DNA from: Betaproteobacteria bacterium
GTDB taxonomy: Bacteria > Pseudomonadota > Gammaproteobacteria > Burkholderiales > Casimicrobiaceae
Assembly (NCBI GenBank): GCA_018971195.1
Contig: JAGXBK010000002.1
Coordinates: forward strand, 1 to 61,985
DNA length: 61,985 bases
Direction: 5' to 3'
Shown here: positions 9,858-19,707 of the stretch, in pieces
Layout: each line of letters opens with the position of its first letter
How positions within the stretch are numbered: the first letter of the stretch is position 1
Position numbers and translations under genes: made by a program
Notes under the pieces: generated by a model
Told to the model about the DNA's origin: nothing
What the model saw: the letters and a program-made list of their open reading frames with translations, nothing else
The model's database searches: none

Positions 9858-11180
9858 GTGGCAACGGCAAATCCGGCCCTGAAAGGCGGCGACAAGTACA
9901 GCGACCTCAAGCGCCGGCTGTGGTTCCTGCTGGGCGCGCTCGTCGTCTACCGGATCGGGACGCACATTCCGGTCCCGGGAATCAACGCCCAGGTCCTGGA
10001 CGAGCTGTTCCGCGGGCAGCAGGGCGGCCTGCTCGGCCTGCTCAACGTGTTCTCGGGCGGCGCGCTCGCCCGCTTTTCGATCTTCGCCCTGGGCATCATG
10101 CCGTACATCTCGGCGTCGATCATCATGCAGCTGTGCACGGTGATCGTCCCGTCGCTCGAGGCGCTGAAGAAGGAGGGGCAGGCGGGACAGCGCAGGATCA
10201 CCCAGTACACGCGCTATGCGACCGTCGGACTGTCGTTCTTCCAGGCGTTCGCGATCTCGGCCGCACTCGAAGCGCAGGCAGGGCTGGTGCTCCAGCCGGG
10301 GCTGTCCTTCCGGATCGTTTCGTCGGTGACGCTGGTGACCGGCACGATGTTCCTGATGTGGCTCGGCGAGCAGATCACGGAGCGTGGCCTGGGCAACGGG
10401 ATCTCGCTGATCATCTTCAGCGGCATCGCCGCGGGCCTGCCGCGCGCGGTCGGCCAGACGCTCGAGCAGGGGCGAACGGGCGCGTACTCGTGGCTGCTGA
10501 TCATCGGCATCGCGGGACTGGTCGTCGTGGTGACCGGCTTCGTCGTATTCATGGAGCGCGCGCTGCGCAAGATCCTGGTCAACTACGCGAAGCGCCAGGT
10601 CGGCAACAAGGTCTACCAGGGCCAGAGCTCGCACCTGCCGCTGAAGATCAACATGGCAGGCGTGATCCCGCCGATCTTCGCGTCGTCGATCATCCTGTTC
10701 CCGGCGACGCTCGCGCAATGGGGCGGCACGGGCGAGAACACGGTCTGGCTGCGCGACCTCGCGGCGACCCTGTCGCCGGGACAGCCCATCCACGAAATCC
10801 TGTATGCGGCGGCGATCATCTTCTTCTGCTTCTTCTACACGGCGCTGCAGTACAACCCGAAGGAGACGGCGGACAACCTGAAGAAGAGCGGCGCGTTCAT
10901 TCCCGGGTACCGGCCGGGCGAGCAGACGGCGAAGTACCTGGAGAAGATCACGCTGCGCCTGACGCTGATCGGCTCGCTCTACCTGGTCGTGGTGTGCTTC
11001 GTGCCGAACTTCCTGATCGCGTGGAAGAACGTGCCGTTCTATTTCGGCGGAACTTCGCTCCTGATCATCGTGGTCGTGACGATGGATTTCATGACCCAGG
11101 TGCAGGCGTACATGATGTCGCAGCAGTACGAGAGCCTGCTGCGGAAGGCGAATTTCAAGGGTGGGGTCCCGACGCGATGA
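9858..11180 (+). CDS. secY: preprotein translocase subunit SecY
   Basis: The 440-residue protein with about ten hydrophobic segments forms the channel of the SecYEG translocon in the inner membrane. Visible signatures are [12 protein letters not shown] in the first helix region, [20 protein letters not shown] (the plug/TM2 region) and [22 protein letters not shown] in the cytosolic loop that docks SecA and ribosomes. It starts with GTG at 9858. No ATG occurs before the conserved N-terminus and the Shine-Dalgarno is weak (GGGA). The stop overlaps a tiny ORF leading to infA. Confidence 0.98.
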   Translation: MATANPALKGGDKYSDLKRRLWFLLGALVVYRIGTHIPVPGINAQVLDELFRGQQGGLLGLLNVFSGGALARFSIFALGIMPYISASIIMQLCTVIVPSLEALKKEGQAGQRRITQYTRYATVGLSFFQAFAISAALEAQAGLVLQPGLSFRIVSSVTLVTGTMFLMWLGEQITERGLGNGISLIIFSGIAAGLPRAVGQTLEQGRTGAYSWLLIIGIAGLVVVVTGFVVFMERALRKILVNYAKRQVGNKVYQGQSSHLPLKINMAGVIPPIFASSIILFPATLAQWGGTGENTVWLRDLAATLSPGQPIHEILYAAAIIFFCFFYTALQYNPKETADNLKKSGAFIPGYRPGEQTAKYLEKITLRLTLIGSLYLVVVCFVPNFLIAWKNVPFYFGGTSLLIIVVVTMDFMTQVQAYMMSQQYESLLRKANFKGGVPTR

Positions 11181-11194
11181 ACCTCGTCGTCTGA
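11177..11194 (+). other. five-codon minicistron bridging secY and infA
   Basis: ATG AAC CTC GTC GTC TGA begins inside the secY stop (ATGA overlap) and its own stop overlaps the infA ATG (TGATG). The infA start has no clear Shine-Dalgarno, so a ribosome relay through this MNLVV mini-ORF is conceivable. The peptide itself is unlikely to matter. Confidence 0.35.
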
Positions 11195-11412
11195 TGGCGA
11201 AGGAAGAAACGATAGCGATGCAGGGCGAGGTGGCTGAGATGCTGCCCAACGCGACGTTTCGCGTGAAGCTCGAGAACGGACACGTGGTGCTCGCGCATAT
11301 CTCGGGAAAGATGCGGATGCACTACATCAAGATCCTCCCGGGCGACAAGGTCACGGTGGAGCTGACGCCTTACGACCTGTCGCGCGCGCGGATCACGTTC
11401 CGCGCCAAGTGA
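11194..11412 (+). CDS. infA: translation initiation factor IF-1
   Basis: The 72-residue OB-fold protein [45 protein letters not shown] is IF-1, which occupies the ribosomal A site during initiation. It lies between secY and rpmJ as in many proteobacteria. The start is fixed by the conserved N-terminus. The track ORF opens 33 bases earlier inside secY. Confidence 0.97.
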   Translation: MAKEETIAMQGEVAEMLPNATFRVKLENGHVVLAHISGKMRMHYIKILPGDKVTVELTPYDLSRARITFRAK

Positions 11413-11426
11413 TACTGGAGAACGAG

Positions 11427-11540
11427 ATGAAGGTACTGGCATCGGTCAAGAAGCTCTGCCGCAACTGCAAGATCGTCCGCCGCAGCGGCGTCGTGCGCGT
11501 GATCTGCACCGAGCCGCGGCACAAGCAGCGGCAAGGCTGA
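11427..11540 (+). CDS. rpmJ: 50S ribosomal protein L36, zinc-binding form
   Basis: Too short for the ORF track. ATG 11427 opens a 37-codon frame [21 protein letters not shown]... ending in TGA 11538-11540. Cys11, Cys14, Cys27 and His32 form the CCCH zinc site of the C+ form of L36. GGAG lies 8 bp upstream, and rpsM follows 46 bp later. Confidence 0.95.
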   Translation: MKVLASVKKLCRNCKIVRRSGVVRVICTEPRHKQRQG

Positions 11541-11586
11541 CGGCGCGCGCGGTCGCGCGAACTTGGAAACGACAGACAGGTAAATC

Positions 11587-11967
11587 ATGGCCCGTATTGC
11601 AGGCGTCAACATTCCCAACCATCAGCACGCGGAGATCGCGCTGACGGCGATCTATGGCATCGGCCGGCCGCGCGCCAAGGCGATCTGCGCCGCGGCGGGT
11701 GTCGCCCCCACGGCGAAGGTCAAGGACCTGACCGACTCGCAGATGGACAAGCTGCGCGAGCACATCGGCAAGTTCACCGTCGAGGGAGACCTGCGGCGCG
11801 AAGTGACGATGAGCATCAAGCGCCTGATGGACCTCGGCTGCTATCGCGGCGTCCGGCACCGCAAGGGCCTGCCGGTGCGAGGGCAGCGGACGCGGACCAA
11901 CGCCCGCACGCGCAAGGGCCCGAAGAAGGGCCGCACGGTAGCGCTGTCCAAGGGCGTGACCAAGTAG
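11587..11967 (+). CDS. rpsM: 30S ribosomal protein S13
   Basis: The 126-residue protein [34 protein letters not shown] has the helix-two-turn-helix fold of S13 and ends in the basic tail [18 protein letters not shown] that contacts P-site tRNA. First S-protein gene of the alpha-type segment. Confidence 0.97.
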   Translation: MARIAGVNIPNHQHAEIALTAIYGIGRPRAKAICAAAGVAPTAKVKDLTDSQMDKLREHIGKFTVEGDLRREVTMSIKRLMDLGCYRGVRHRKGLPVRGQRTRTNARTRKGPKKGRTVALSKGVTK

Positions 11968-12008
11968 GCACCCGCGCGCAACGAACGAGACACGAGCAAG
12001 GATCATCG

Positions 12009-12416
12009 ATGGCACAGCAACCCTCGCAGAAGGCCGGAACGGCACGCACGCGCAAGAAGGTGAAGAAGAGCGTTTCGGAAGGCATCGCGCACATCCACGC
12101 GTCCTTCAACAACACGATCATCACCATCACCGACCGGCAGGGCAACGCGCTTTCGTGGGCGACCTCGGGTGGTGCGGGCTTCAAGGGCTCGCGCAAGTCG
12201 ACGCCGTTCGCGGCGCAGGTCGCCGCGGAGGCGGCGGGGCGCGCCGCGCAGGAATGCGGCGTGAAGAACATCGAAGTCCGGATCAAGGGTCCCGGTCCAG
12301 GCCGTGAATCGGCCGTGCGCGCGCTGAACGCGCTGGGTCTCAAGATCAGCAGCATCTCGGACGTGACGCCGGTTCCGCACAACGGCTGCCGTCCGCCGAA
12401 GCGGCGCCGGATTTAA
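12009..12416 (+). CDS. rpsK: 30S ribosomal protein S11
   Basis: [23 protein letters not shown] and the C-terminal [23 protein letters not shown] are S11 signatures (135 residues). S11 lies on the platform near the Shine-Dalgarno duplex. Confidence 0.97.
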   Translation: MAQQPSQKAGTARTRKKVKKSVSEGIAHIHASFNNTIITITDRQGNALSWATSGGAGFKGSRKSTPFAAQVAAEAAGRAAQECGVKNIEVRIKGPGPGRESAVRALNALGLKISSISDVTPVPHNGCRPPKRRRI

Positions 12417-12436
12417 CCGACACACTGGACAGCGCA

Positions 12437-13060
12437 ATGGCTCGATATACCGGACCCAAATGCAAGCTCGCGCGGCGGGAAGGCACCGACCTTTTCCTGA
12501 AGAGTGCGCGTCGCTCGCTCGATTCCAAGTGCAAGCTCGACACCAAGCCCGGCCAGCACGGCGTGAAGTCGGGGGCACGGACGTCGGACTACGGCCACCA
12601 GCTGCGCGAGAAGCAGAAGCTGCGCCGGATCTACGGCGTGCTCGAGCGGCAGTTCCGCCGCTATTTCGCCGAGGCGACGAAAGGCAAGAGCTCGACCGGG
12701 ACGAACCTGCTGCAACTCCTCGAGTCCCGGCTCGACAACGTCGTCTACCGCATGGGACTGGGCTCGACCCGCGCCGAGGCGCGGCAGCTCGTGTCGCACC
12801 GGGCGATCACCGTCAACGGCAAGGTCCTCAACGTCCCGTCGGCGCTGCTCAAGGCCGGCGACGTGGTTGCCGCGAGCGAGAGGGCGAAGCTGCAGCTGCG
12901 CATCCAGGATGCGCTGCAGCTCGCCGAAAAGGTCGGCTTCCCGTCGTGGGTCTCGGTCGACCCGAAGAAGATGACCGGTACGTTCAAGGGCGCGCCCGAC
13001 CGCTCGGAGTTCGGGCAGGACATCAACGAAAGCCTCGTCGTCGAGTTGTATTCGAAGTGA
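12437..13060 (+). CDS. rpsD: 30S ribosomal protein S4
   Basis: The 207-residue protein with [21 protein letters not shown] and the S4 RNA-binding domain ([34 protein letters not shown]) is a primary 16S 5'-domain binder. In E. coli it is the translational repressor of the alpha operon. Confidence 0.97.
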   Translation: MARYTGPKCKLARREGTDLFLKSARRSLDSKCKLDTKPGQHGVKSGARTSDYGHQLREKQKLRRIYGVLERQFRRYFAEATKGKSSTGTNLLQLLESRLDNVVYRMGLGSTRAEARQLVSHRAITVNGKVLNVPSALLKAGDVVAASERAKLQLRIQDALQLAEKVGFPSWVSVDPKKMTGTFKGAPDRSEFGQDINESLVVELYSK

Positions 13061-13116
13061 TCTTCGGCATGCCGCAGGCCCCTCGTCATCCGTCCCGACT
13101 CGAATAAAGGTACCGC

Positions 13117-14094
13117 ATGCAGAGCAATGTTCTGTTGAAACCGCGCATCATCGACGTGCAGAGCATGTCGCCGTTCCACGCCAAGGTCGTGATGGAGCCG
13201 TTCGAGCGGGGGTACGGGCACACGCTGGGCAATGCGCTGCGGCGCGTCCTGCTGTCGTCGATGCCGGGCTACGCTCCCACCGAGGTGAAGATCACCGGGG
13301 TGCTCCACGAATACTCGGCGCTCGACGGCGTGCAGGAAGATGTCGTCGACGTCCTGCTCAACCTGAAAGGCGTCGTCCTGAAGCTGCACAACCGCGACCA
13401 CGTGATGCTCAAGCTTTCCAAGAGCGGCGAGGGCCCGGTCACCGCGGCGGAGATCGAGCCGAACCACGACGTCGAGATCATCAATCCCGAGCACGTGATC
13501 GCGCACCTGACCGCCGGCGGCAAGATCGAGATGGAAATCAAGGTCGAGAAGGGCCGCGGCTACCAGCCGGCCACGGCGCGCAGCAAGCCGGAAGGCGGCC
13601 GCACGATCGGCAGCATCCTGCTCGATGCCTCGTTCTCGCCGGTGCGGCGCGTCAGCTACGCCGTGGAATCGGCTCGCGTCGAGCAGCGCACCGACCTCGA
13701 CAAGCTGGTTCTCGACATCGAGACCAACGGCGTCGTCGAGCCTGAACAGGCGGTTCGCTACGCGGCGAGCGTCCTGGTCGAGCAGCTCTCGGTCTTCGCC
13801 GACCTCAAGGGCACCGATCAGCCGTCGGCCGAGCGCACGTCGCCGCAGGTCGACCCGATCCTGCTGCGGCCGGTCGACGACCTCGAGCTCACCGTCAGGT
13901 CGGCGAACTGTCTCAAGGCCGAGAACATCTACTACATCGGCGACCTGATCCAGCGCTCGGAGACCGAGTTGCTTAAGACGCCGAACCTGGGCCGCAAGTC
14001 GCTGAACGAGATCAAGGAAGTGCTCGCCTCGCGCGGCCTGTCGCTGGGGATGAAGCTCGAGAACTGGCCGCCCGCGGGGCTGGACCGGCCGTAA
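13117..14094 (+). CDS. rpoA: DNA-directed RNA polymerase subunit alpha
   Basis: The 325-residue protein has an N-terminal assembly domain ([32 protein letters not shown], about residues 17-48) and a C-terminal domain after about residue 250 with [21 protein letters not shown], which binds UP elements and activators. An AAAGG motif precedes ATG 13117. Confidence 0.98.
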   Translation: MQSNVLLKPRIIDVQSMSPFHAKVVMEPFERGYGHTLGNALRRVLLSSMPGYAPTEVKITGVLHEYSALDGVQEDVVDVLLNLKGVVLKLHNRDHVMLKLSKSGEGPVTAAEIEPNHDVEIINPEHVIAHLTAGGKIEMEIKVEKGRGYQPATARSKPEGGRTIGSILLDASFSPVRRVSYAVESARVEQRTDLDKLVLDIETNGVVEPEQAVRYAASVLVEQLSVFADLKGTDQPSAERTSPQVDPILLRPVDDLELTVRSANCLKAENIYYIGDLIQRSETELLKTPNLGRKSLNEIKEVLASRGLSLGMKLENWPPAGLDRP

Positions 14095-14110
14095 CGCCAA
14101 GGAAGACAAC

Positions 14111-14503
14111 ATGCGTCACCGTCACGGACTGCGGAAGCTGAACCGCACGAGCGCCCATCGCCTCGCGATGCTGCGCAACATGACCAACTCGCTGTTCACG
14201 CACGAGGCCATCCGCACCACCTTGCCGAAGGCGAAGGAGCTGCGCAGGGTCGCCGAGCCGCTGATCACCCTCGGCAAGACGCCCACGGTCGCCAATCGCA
14301 GGCTCGCATTTGCCCGCCTGCGCGACCGGGACGTCGTCACCAAGCTCTTCAACGATCTGGGGCCGCGTTTCGCGGCGCGTCCGGGCGGCTACCTGCGCAT
14401 CCTGAAGTTCGGGTTCCGGCAGGGTGATGCGGCGCCGATGGCGCTGGTCGAGCTGGTCGACCGGCCCGACGCTGCGAAGGACGAGGCCGCGCAGGCAGCC
14501 TGA
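14111..14503 (+). CDS. rplQ: 50S ribosomal protein L17
   Basis: [24 protein letters not shown] and [26 protein letters not shown] mark L17 (130 residues). It is the last gene of the ribosomal superoperon, 16 bp after rpoA, and is followed by a strong terminator. Confidence 0.97.
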   Translation: MRHRHGLRKLNRTSAHRLAMLRNMTNSLFTHEAIRTTLPKAKELRRVAEPLITLGKTPTVANRRLAFARLRDRDVVTKLFNDLGPRFAARPGGYLRILKFGFRQGDAAPMALVELVDRPDAAKDEAAQAA

Positions 14504-14528
14504 CGGTTCCGTTGGTTGTCGTTCATCG

Positions 14529-14554
14529 AGCCGGGCGGCGACGCCCGGCTTTTT
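14529..14554 (+). terminator. Rho-independent terminator closing the ribosomal cluster
   Basis: AGCCGGGC (14529-14536) pairs perfectly with GCCCGGCT (14543-14550) around a 6-nt loop GGCGAC. The stem's last T and the four that follow make a five-T run. It sits 25 bp after the rplQ stop and is the clearest intrinsic terminator in the window. Confidence 0.9.
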
Positions 14555-14630
14555 GCTCCCGATCGTTCGGCGACGCAGTCCGCGATGACGTGGAACCGCG
14601 CGGCGCACGAAGCGTGTAGCATCGCAAGCC

Positions 14631-15644
14631 ATGACTGAACGCGTTTTGGTCACCGGGGGGGCCGGCTTTGTCGGCGCGCACGTGGTCGTCGAGCTCGCCC
14701 GCAACGGGTACAAGCCGGTCGTGCTGGACGATTTCTCGAACAGCACACCGGCGATCCGTTCGCGCCTGGAGGCGGTCGCCGGAATGCCGATCCCCGTCAT
14801 CAGCTCGGACATCCGGGACGTCACTGCGCTGCGCACGGCGTTCCACGACTATCCGATCGCCTCGGTCATCCACTGCGCCGGCCTGAAGAAAGTCGCCGAG
14901 TCCCAGTCGCGGCCCCTCGGGTACTACGACATCAACGTCGGCGGTGCGCTGGCGCTGGCGCAGGTGATGGGCGAGGCGGGCGTGGCGACGCTGGTGTTCA
15001 GCTCCGCGGCAAGCGTCTATGGCGCGTCCGGAATGACGAGCGTCGACGAGGACGCGCCGGCGCAGCCGGTCAGCGTCCACGGGCGCACCAAGCTCGTCGT
15101 CGAGAATTTCCTCCGCGACCTGGCCCAGGCCAACGTGAACTGGCGCATCGCCATCGTGCGCGGGTTCAATCCGTCGGGAGCGCATTCGTCGGGAATGATG
15201 GGCGAGGCGCCGCGCGGGCCGGCGACCCACCTGCTGCCCCAGCTCGCCCGCGTCGCCGCCGGCGAGGCGAACGAGCTGGTCGTGTGCGGCGACGACTGGG
15301 ACACGCCGGACGGGACCTGCGTCCGCGATTACGTGCACGTGCAGGACGTGGCCGACGCTTTCGTGCGCGCCCTGCGCCATATCGCGAAACGACAGGATGG
15401 CACCCTGACGGTGAATGTCGGCAGCGGCCGCGGACATTCGGTGCTCGAAGTCATCGCAGCTTTCGAGCGGGCTTGCGGACGGGCGATTCCGCGCGTCATC
15501 GGCCCGCGACGGTCCGGCGACGTCGCGCGAAGCTGCGCGAATCCGGCGCGAGCGGCCGCGGTGCTCGAGTGGCGCGCGTCCCGCGATCTCGACGCGATCT
15601 GCGCCGATGCGTGGCGGTGGCAGAAGAACGGCGGTCGCTACTGA
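14631..15644 (+). CDS. galE: GalE-like UDP-glucose 4-epimerase homologue with catalytic Tyr replaced by His
   Basis: The 337-residue extended SDR has a Rossmann NAD site TGGAGFVGAH at the N-terminus and GalE segments LDDFSNS, VIHCAGLKKVAES, SSAASVYG and GFNPSGAH. GalE interconverts UDP-glucose and UDP-galactose in the cytoplasm. In this family the catalytic motif is YxxxK (YGRSK or YGKSK). Here the codon at 15078 is CAC, giving His150 in VHGRTK, while the Lys is kept. The enzyme may therefore be inactive, altered in activity, or contain a sequencing error at one base (TAC versus CAC). It stands alone after the ribosomal terminator. No promoter was identified with confidence. Confidence 0.85.
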   Translation: MTERVLVTGGAGFVGAHVVVELARNGYKPVVLDDFSNSTPAIRSRLEAVAGMPIPVISSDIRDVTALRTAFHDYPIASVIHCAGLKKVAESQSRPLGYYDINVGGALALAQVMGEAGVATLVFSSAASVYGASGMTSVDEDAPAQPVSVHGRTKLVVENFLRDLAQANVNWRIAIVRGFNPSGAHSSGMMGEAPRGPATHLLPQLARVAAGEANELVVCGDDWDTPDGTCVRDYVHVQDVADAFVRALRHIAKRQDGTLTVNVGSGRGHSVLEVIAAFERACGRAIPRVIGPRRSGDVARSCANPARAAAVLEWRASRDLDAICADAWRWQKNGGRY

Positions 15645-15717
15645 CGGTGCGCCGCGCTGCTGGAGCGGCTGCTCGAGCGGCTCGTCGTCGCACCGTCCGA
15701 ACGGCGCCCCTTAAGCG

Positions 15718-16026
15718 ATGATCCGCGTCTACGTCGCACGCCAGCGTTTCGATGCCTACCTCGTCGCCGACCGGCTGAACCAGGCGGGCATCCGCGCGCA
15801 TGTCTTCAACCAGCACATGTCGAGCATCGTCGGCGACGTCCCGCCCGATGTCGCCCAGCCACAGGTGTGGATCGCCGACGACCGTGACGAAGCCCGCGCA
15901 CATGCGCTGCTACGCGAGATGGAGCGCGACGCGGCGCGCACGACGCCGCGCCATTGCCGCGCCTGTGGCGAGCAGTCGCCTGGGAGCTTCGACCTGTGCT
16001 GGAAGTGCGGTACGGCGCTGACCTGA
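15718..16026 (+). CDS. DUF2007 domain protein with C-terminal zinc ribbon
   Basis: The N-terminal 70 residues (VYVARQRFDAYLVADRLNQAGI, QVWIADDRDEARA) match the small DUF2007 'putative signal transducing protein' fold. The last 30 residues carry CRACGEQ and CWKCGTAL, a CxxC-CxxC zinc ribbon. Length 102. Family function is unknown. It runs convergently into ccmH with only 21 bp between stops. Confidence 0.75.
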   Translation: MIRVYVARQRFDAYLVADRLNQAGIRAHVFNQHMSSIVGDVPPDVAQPQVWIADDRDEARAHALLREMERDAARTTPRHCRACGEQSPGSFDLCWKCGTALT

Positions 16027-16047
16027 CGTTGGTCGCGCCGCCGGGGA

Positions 16048-16506
16048 TCAGCCGTCGAGCAGCGCGCGCGCCCGGGTCACCGCGCCATCCTCGCCCGCCG
16101 GGGGCGGCCCTGGAGCCGCATCGCGCCGGCGCCTGCGCATGATGCCCCACCACACGGCGACGCCGCCGGCGAACATCACGAACGGCCCGAACCAGAGCAG
16201 CCAGGTCTCGGGCTTGACCGGCGGCTTGAAGAGGACGAAGTCGCCGTAGCGGGCGACCAGGTACTGCTTGATCTGGTCGTCGGTCTTGCCGGACACCGCG
16301 AGCTCGCGAACTTCCTTGCGCAGGTCGGCGGCGAGGTCGGCGTTGCTGTCGGCCAGGGTCTCGTTCTGGCACACCAGGCAGCGCAGCTCGGTTTCCAGCT
16401 TCTTCAGCCGGGTGTCGAGCGCAAGATCGGCACGCGCCAGGCCGTGGACGATGAACAGCGCGGCGAACAGCATCGCGCCGAGGGTGCGCATCGGGATGGG
16501 CGTCAT
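16048..16506 (-). CDS. ccmH: cytochrome c maturation protein CcmH (apocytochrome thiol-handling subunit)
   Basis: The 152-residue protein has an N-terminal signal/anchor, then ELRCLVCQNETLADSNADLA with the redox pair Cys43-Cys46 (LRCxxC motif), and a C-terminal membrane helix (WLLWFGPFVMFAGGVAVWWG). In system I it reduces apocytochrome c disulfides or holds them as mixed disulfides for heme attachment by CcmF. The start ATG 16506 overlaps the ccmG stop in ATGA. This is the short CcmH without the TPR domain, which is encoded separately as ccmI. Confidence 0.93.
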   Translation of the reverse strand: MTPIPMRTLGAMLFAALFIVHGLARADLALDTRLKKLETELRCLVCQNETLADSNADLAADLRKEVRELAVSGKTDDQIKQYLVARYGDFVLFKPPVKPETWLLWFGPFVMFAGGVAVWWGIMRRRRRDAAPGPPPAGEDGAVTRARALLDG

Positions 16507-17036
16507 GACTTCTGCAGCTCGCGGACCAGTGGCAGGATCTTCCGGTTCAGCGCGTCCCCGGTCAGCGGGCCGATCTGCTTGTAGCGGATGATGCCCGCCT
16601 TGTCGATGACGAAGGTCTCGGGCACGCCATAGACGCCCCAGTTGATTCCGACGCGCCCGTCGAGATCGACGACGGACTCGGTGTACGGATCGCCGTTGCC
16701 GCCGAGCCAGGCAAGCCCGTCCTCCGGCTTGTCCTTGTAGTCGAGCCCGATGATCGGCACGATGCCGGCCTTCGACAGCGCGACCAGCAGCGGGTGCTCC
16801 TCGCGACATGACACGCACCACGACGCCCAGACGTTCAGGAGCCAGACCTGGCCGCGCATGTCGGCGGTCGCGAGCGTCCGGTCGGGATGGTGAAGCTCCG
16901 CGAGCGAGAACGCCGGCGCCGGCTTGCCGATCAGCGGCGAAGGAACCTCGTGCGGATCGCGAAAGAGCCCGACGTACAGGAACCCTGCGACGACGATGAA
17001 GATCGCGAGGGGCAGCGACCAGCGCAGAAGCTTCAT
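16503..17036 (-). CDS. ccmG: thiol:disulfide interchange protein CcmG/DsbE
   Basis: The 177-residue protein has one N-terminal membrane anchor (WSLPLAIFIVVAGFLYVGLF) and a periplasmic thioredoxin fold with active site WCVSC (Cys74, Cys77), GLDYKDKPEDG and the cis-Pro segment YGVPETFVID. It passes reductant from CcdA/DsbD to CcmH and apocytochrome. 7 bp separates it from ccmF. Confidence 0.93.
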   Translation of the reverse strand: MKLLRWSLPLAIFIVVAGFLYVGLFRDPHEVPSPLIGKPAPAFSLAELHHPDRTLATADMRGQVWLLNVWASWCVSCREEHPLLVALSKAGIVPIIGLDYKDKPEDGLAWLGGNGDPYTESVVDLDGRVGINWGVYGVPETFVIDKAGIIRYKQIGPLTGDALNRKILPLVRELQKS

Positions 17037-17043
17037 TGCGATG

Positions 17044-19038
17044 TCACGTGGCGCCGCGCGCCGCCGCGCCGAGGACGCTCGCGAGCCTGTGCCTGAGCGC
17101 GAGACGGTAACGGCGGTCGGCGATCGCGGTGAATCCGCCCAGCGCCATCAGCAGGCAGCCGAACCAGATCCAGTCGACGAAGGGCTTGACGTAGATTCGT
17201 ACGGCCCACGCGCCCGACGTGCCCTGCGCCGTGACGGGCTCGCCCAGCGACACGTAATGGTCGCCCAGGATTCCGCTCTGGATCGACGCCTCGGTCATTA
17301 CCTCGCCCGAGGCGCGGTAGGTCCGCTTCTGGGGTCTCAGGGTCGCGACGTGCCGGTCTCCGCGCGTGACCTCGACGGTGCCGACCAGCGCGTCGTAGTT
17401 CGGCCCCGCCTGCGGCACGATGCCCCGGAAAGTGTAGGTGTCACCGCCGACCTCGACGCCCTGGCCGACGTCGAGCCGCACGTCACGCTCGACCTCGTAG
17501 CCCTTGACCAGCGTCACGCCGGCGATGAAGGCCGCGACGCCGAGGTGGGCCAGCAGCATGCCGTACCATGCCGGCGAATTCGCGCGCAGCTTGGCGACGA
17601 TGCCGCGCTGCGGCGCGGCCCGCAGCCGCTGGAGCAGCGCGCTCGCAGTCGCGCCGGCGACCCACGCCGCGAGCAGCAGTCCCAGCGCGACCAGGGGCTT
17701 CCACCGGCCCATCGCGAACGGGGCGAGCACCCCCGTCGCAGCCGCCACGTATGCCGCCCATCTCAGGCGCGTCCACAGGTCGGGGATGCGCGCCTTGCGC
17801 CACGACGCGATCGGCCCCACGCCCATCAGGAAGATCATCGGCGCCATCAGCGGATAGAACACCGAGTCGAAGTAGGGGGGGCCGACCGAGATCTTGCCCA
17901 GATTCAGCGCGTCGATGAACAGCGGATAGAGCGTGCCGAGCAGCACGCTGGCGAGCGCGATGATCAGCAGGATGTTGTTGCCGAGCAGCATCGATTCGCG
18001 CGAGACCGGCGCGAATTCCCCGCCGGCGCCGACTGCGCCGGCGCGAAACGCGTAGAGGGTCAGCGATCCGCCGATGACGATCGCGAGGAAGCCGAGGATG
18101 AAGGTGCCGCGCGCGGGATCGGTCGCGAATGCGTGCACCGAGGTCAGCACGCCGGAGCGGACCAGGAACGTGCCGATCAGCGACAGCGAGAACGCCAGGA
18201 TCGCAAGCAGGACCGTCCAGCTGCGGAATGCGCCGCGCTTCTCGGTCACCGCCAGCGAGTGGATCAGTGCGGTGCCGGCGAGCCACGGCATGAAAGACGC
18301 GTTCTCGACCGGGTCCCAGAACCACCAGCCGCCCCAGCCGAGCGTGTAGTAGGACCAGATGCTGCCCAGCGCAATGCCGATGGTCAGGAACGACCACGCG
18401 ACCGTCGTCCACGGCCGCGACCAGCGTGCCCACGACGCGTCGAGCTTGCCGCCGATCAGCGCGGCGATCGCGAACGCGAACGCAACCGAGAAGCCGACAT
18501 AGCCCATGTACAGCATCGGCGGATGCACGACCATGCCGGGATCCTGCAGCAGCGCGTTGAGGTCGCGCCCTTCGGGGGGCACCGGCACCAGCCGCAGGAA
18601 GGGGTCCGAGGCCGCGAGCATGAACAGCAGGAAGCCGATCGCGACCAGGCCCATGACCGCGAGCACGCGCGCGCGCAGCACCTGTGGCAGGTTGCGCGAG
18701 AACACGCTGACCGCGAATCCCCAGCCGCCCAGCATCAGCGCCCACAGCAGCAGCGAGCCTTCGTGCGACCCCCAGGTCGCCGCGAAGCGGTATCGAAGCG
18801 GCAGGTGCGAGTTCGAGTTCACCGCGACGTTCTGGACCGAGAAGTCGCTGGTGACGAAGCTCCAGGCGAGACAGCCGAAAGCCAGGGCGACCAGTGCGAA
18901 CTGTGCGCGGGCCGCAGGCACCGCGACCGCCATCAGTGCGCTGTCGCGACGCGCAGCGCCGATCATCGGGAGCACGCCCTGCACGATCGCGACCAGCAGG
19001 GCGACGATCAGCGCGAAATGACCGAGTTCGGGGATCAT
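17044..19038 (-). CDS. ccmF: cytochrome c heme lyase subunit CcmF
   Basis: The 664-residue polytopic membrane protein starts MIPELGHFALIVALLVA. The track adds 47 residues that are out-of-frame ccmE. The tryptophan-rich WWD heme-handling motif is GWGGWWFWDPVENASFMPW, followed by conserved periplasmic His regions. CcmF ligates heme from holo-CcmE to CxxCH apocytochromes. A spurious 766-aa plus-strand ORF runs antisense to it. Confidence 0.94.
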   Translation of the reverse strand: MIPELGHFALIVALLVAIVQGVLPMIGAARRDSALMAVAVPAARAQFALVALAFGCLAWSFVTSDFSVQNVAVNSNSHLPLRYRFAATWGSHEGSLLLWALMLGGWGFAVSVFSRNLPQVLRARVLAVMGLVAIGFLLFMLAASDPFLRLVPVPPEGRDLNALLQDPGMVVHPPMLYMGYVGFSVAFAFAIAALIGGKLDASWARWSRPWTTVAWSFLTIGIALGSIWSYYTLGWGGWWFWDPVENASFMPWLAGTALIHSLAVTEKRGAFRSWTVLLAILAFSLSLIGTFLVRSGVLTSVHAFATDPARGTFILGFLAIVIGGSLTLYAFRAGAVGAGGEFAPVSRESMLLGNNILLIIALASVLLGTLYPLFIDALNLGKISVGPPYFDSVFYPLMAPMIFLMGVGPIASWRKARIPDLWTRLRWAAYVAAATGVLAPFAMGRWKPLVALGLLLAAWVAGATASALLQRLRAAPQRGIVAKLRANSPAWYGMLLAHLGVAAFIAGVTLVKGYEVERDVRLDVGQGVEVGGDTYTFRGIVPQAGPNYDALVGTVEVTRGDRHVATLRPQKRTYRASGEVMTEASIQSGILGDHYVSLGEPVTAQGTSGAWAVRIYVKPFVDWIWFGCLLMALGGFTAIADRRYRLALRHRLASVLGAAARGAT

Positions 19039-19042
19039 CGCG

Positions 19043-19510
19043 TCACCTCGCCCGGGCCTCGTGGAGACTCGGCATCGATTCCGGACCGCGCTGCGCCTGC
19101 TCGATCGCAGACTTGGCCTCGGGCGGCATGTAGTTCTCGTCGTGCTTGGCAAGCACCTCGGTCGCGTGGAACGCGCCATCGGCTCCCATCCGGCCCTGCG
19201 CGACGACGCCCTTGCCTTCCTTGAACAGGTCGGGCAGCAGCCCGGTGTAGGTGACGGGGACCGTCTTGGCGGTGTCGGTCACCAGGAAGTGAACGGTCAG
19301 CGAGCCCGGGTCGCGCCGCAGGCTGCCCGCCTCGACGAGGCCGCCGACCCGGAAAGGCCGCGACTGCGGGACCTCATGGGCGACGACCTGCGACGGCGTG
19401 AAGAAGAACACGAGGTTCGACCTGAACGCCGAGAGCACCAGGGCGACGGCGATGCCGACCGCGGCGAGTCCGAGGCCGATCCATGCGAACCGGCGATAGC
19501 GAGCTTTCAT
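19043..19510 (-). CDS. ccmE: heme chaperone CcmE
   Basis: The 155-residue protein has an N-terminal anchor and a periplasmic OB-fold. The covalent heme-binding motif HxxxY is present as His123-Tyr127 in [10 protein letters not shown]. It carries heme from CcmABCD to CcmF. Start ATG 19510 overlaps the ccmD stop by four bases. Confidence 0.94.
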   Translation of the reverse strand: MKARYRRFAWIGLGLAAVGIAVALVLSAFRSNLVFFFTPSQVVAHEVPQSRPFRVGGLVEAGSLRRDPGSLTVHFLVTDTAKTVPVTYTGLLPDLFKEGKGVVAQGRMGADGAFHATEVLAKHDENYMPPEAKSAIEQAQRGPESMPSLHEARAR

Positions 19511-19707
19511 CCGTTGCTCCGCAGGTCGGCCAGCGGGCGCGTCGCGGGGCCCGCGGCATCGGCATCCTGCGCCATCCGCGCGGTGTCGAAGGCATGCCGC
19601 CGGCGCAGGCGCAGCGCAAGGATTTCGACGATGACGGCGACGGCGGCCGCGCCGTAGGACATCCAGACATACCACGCATAGCCGCCCATCGCGAAGAATC
19701 CGCTCAT
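19507..19707 (-). CDS. ccmD: heme exporter accessory protein CcmD
   Basis: The 66-residue protein with one membrane helix ([20 protein letters not shown]) and a basic cytoplasmic stretch (LRLRRRHAF) has the size and topology of CcmD, which helps release holo-CcmE. It is coupled on both sides by ATGA overlaps. The track only shows it as the tail of a long spurious ORF. Confidence 0.88.
   Translation of the reverse strand: MSGFFAMGGYAWYVWMSYGAAAVAVIVEILALRLRRRHAFDTARMAQDADAAGPATRPLADLRSNG

Noticed and set aside
16924-19224. 766-aa plus-strand ORF antisense to ccmF
   Set aside because: It lacks any recognisable motif, is rich in Arg/Asp/Gln/His repeats typical of reverse-frame reading of GC-rich genes, and ccmF on the other strand is unambiguous.
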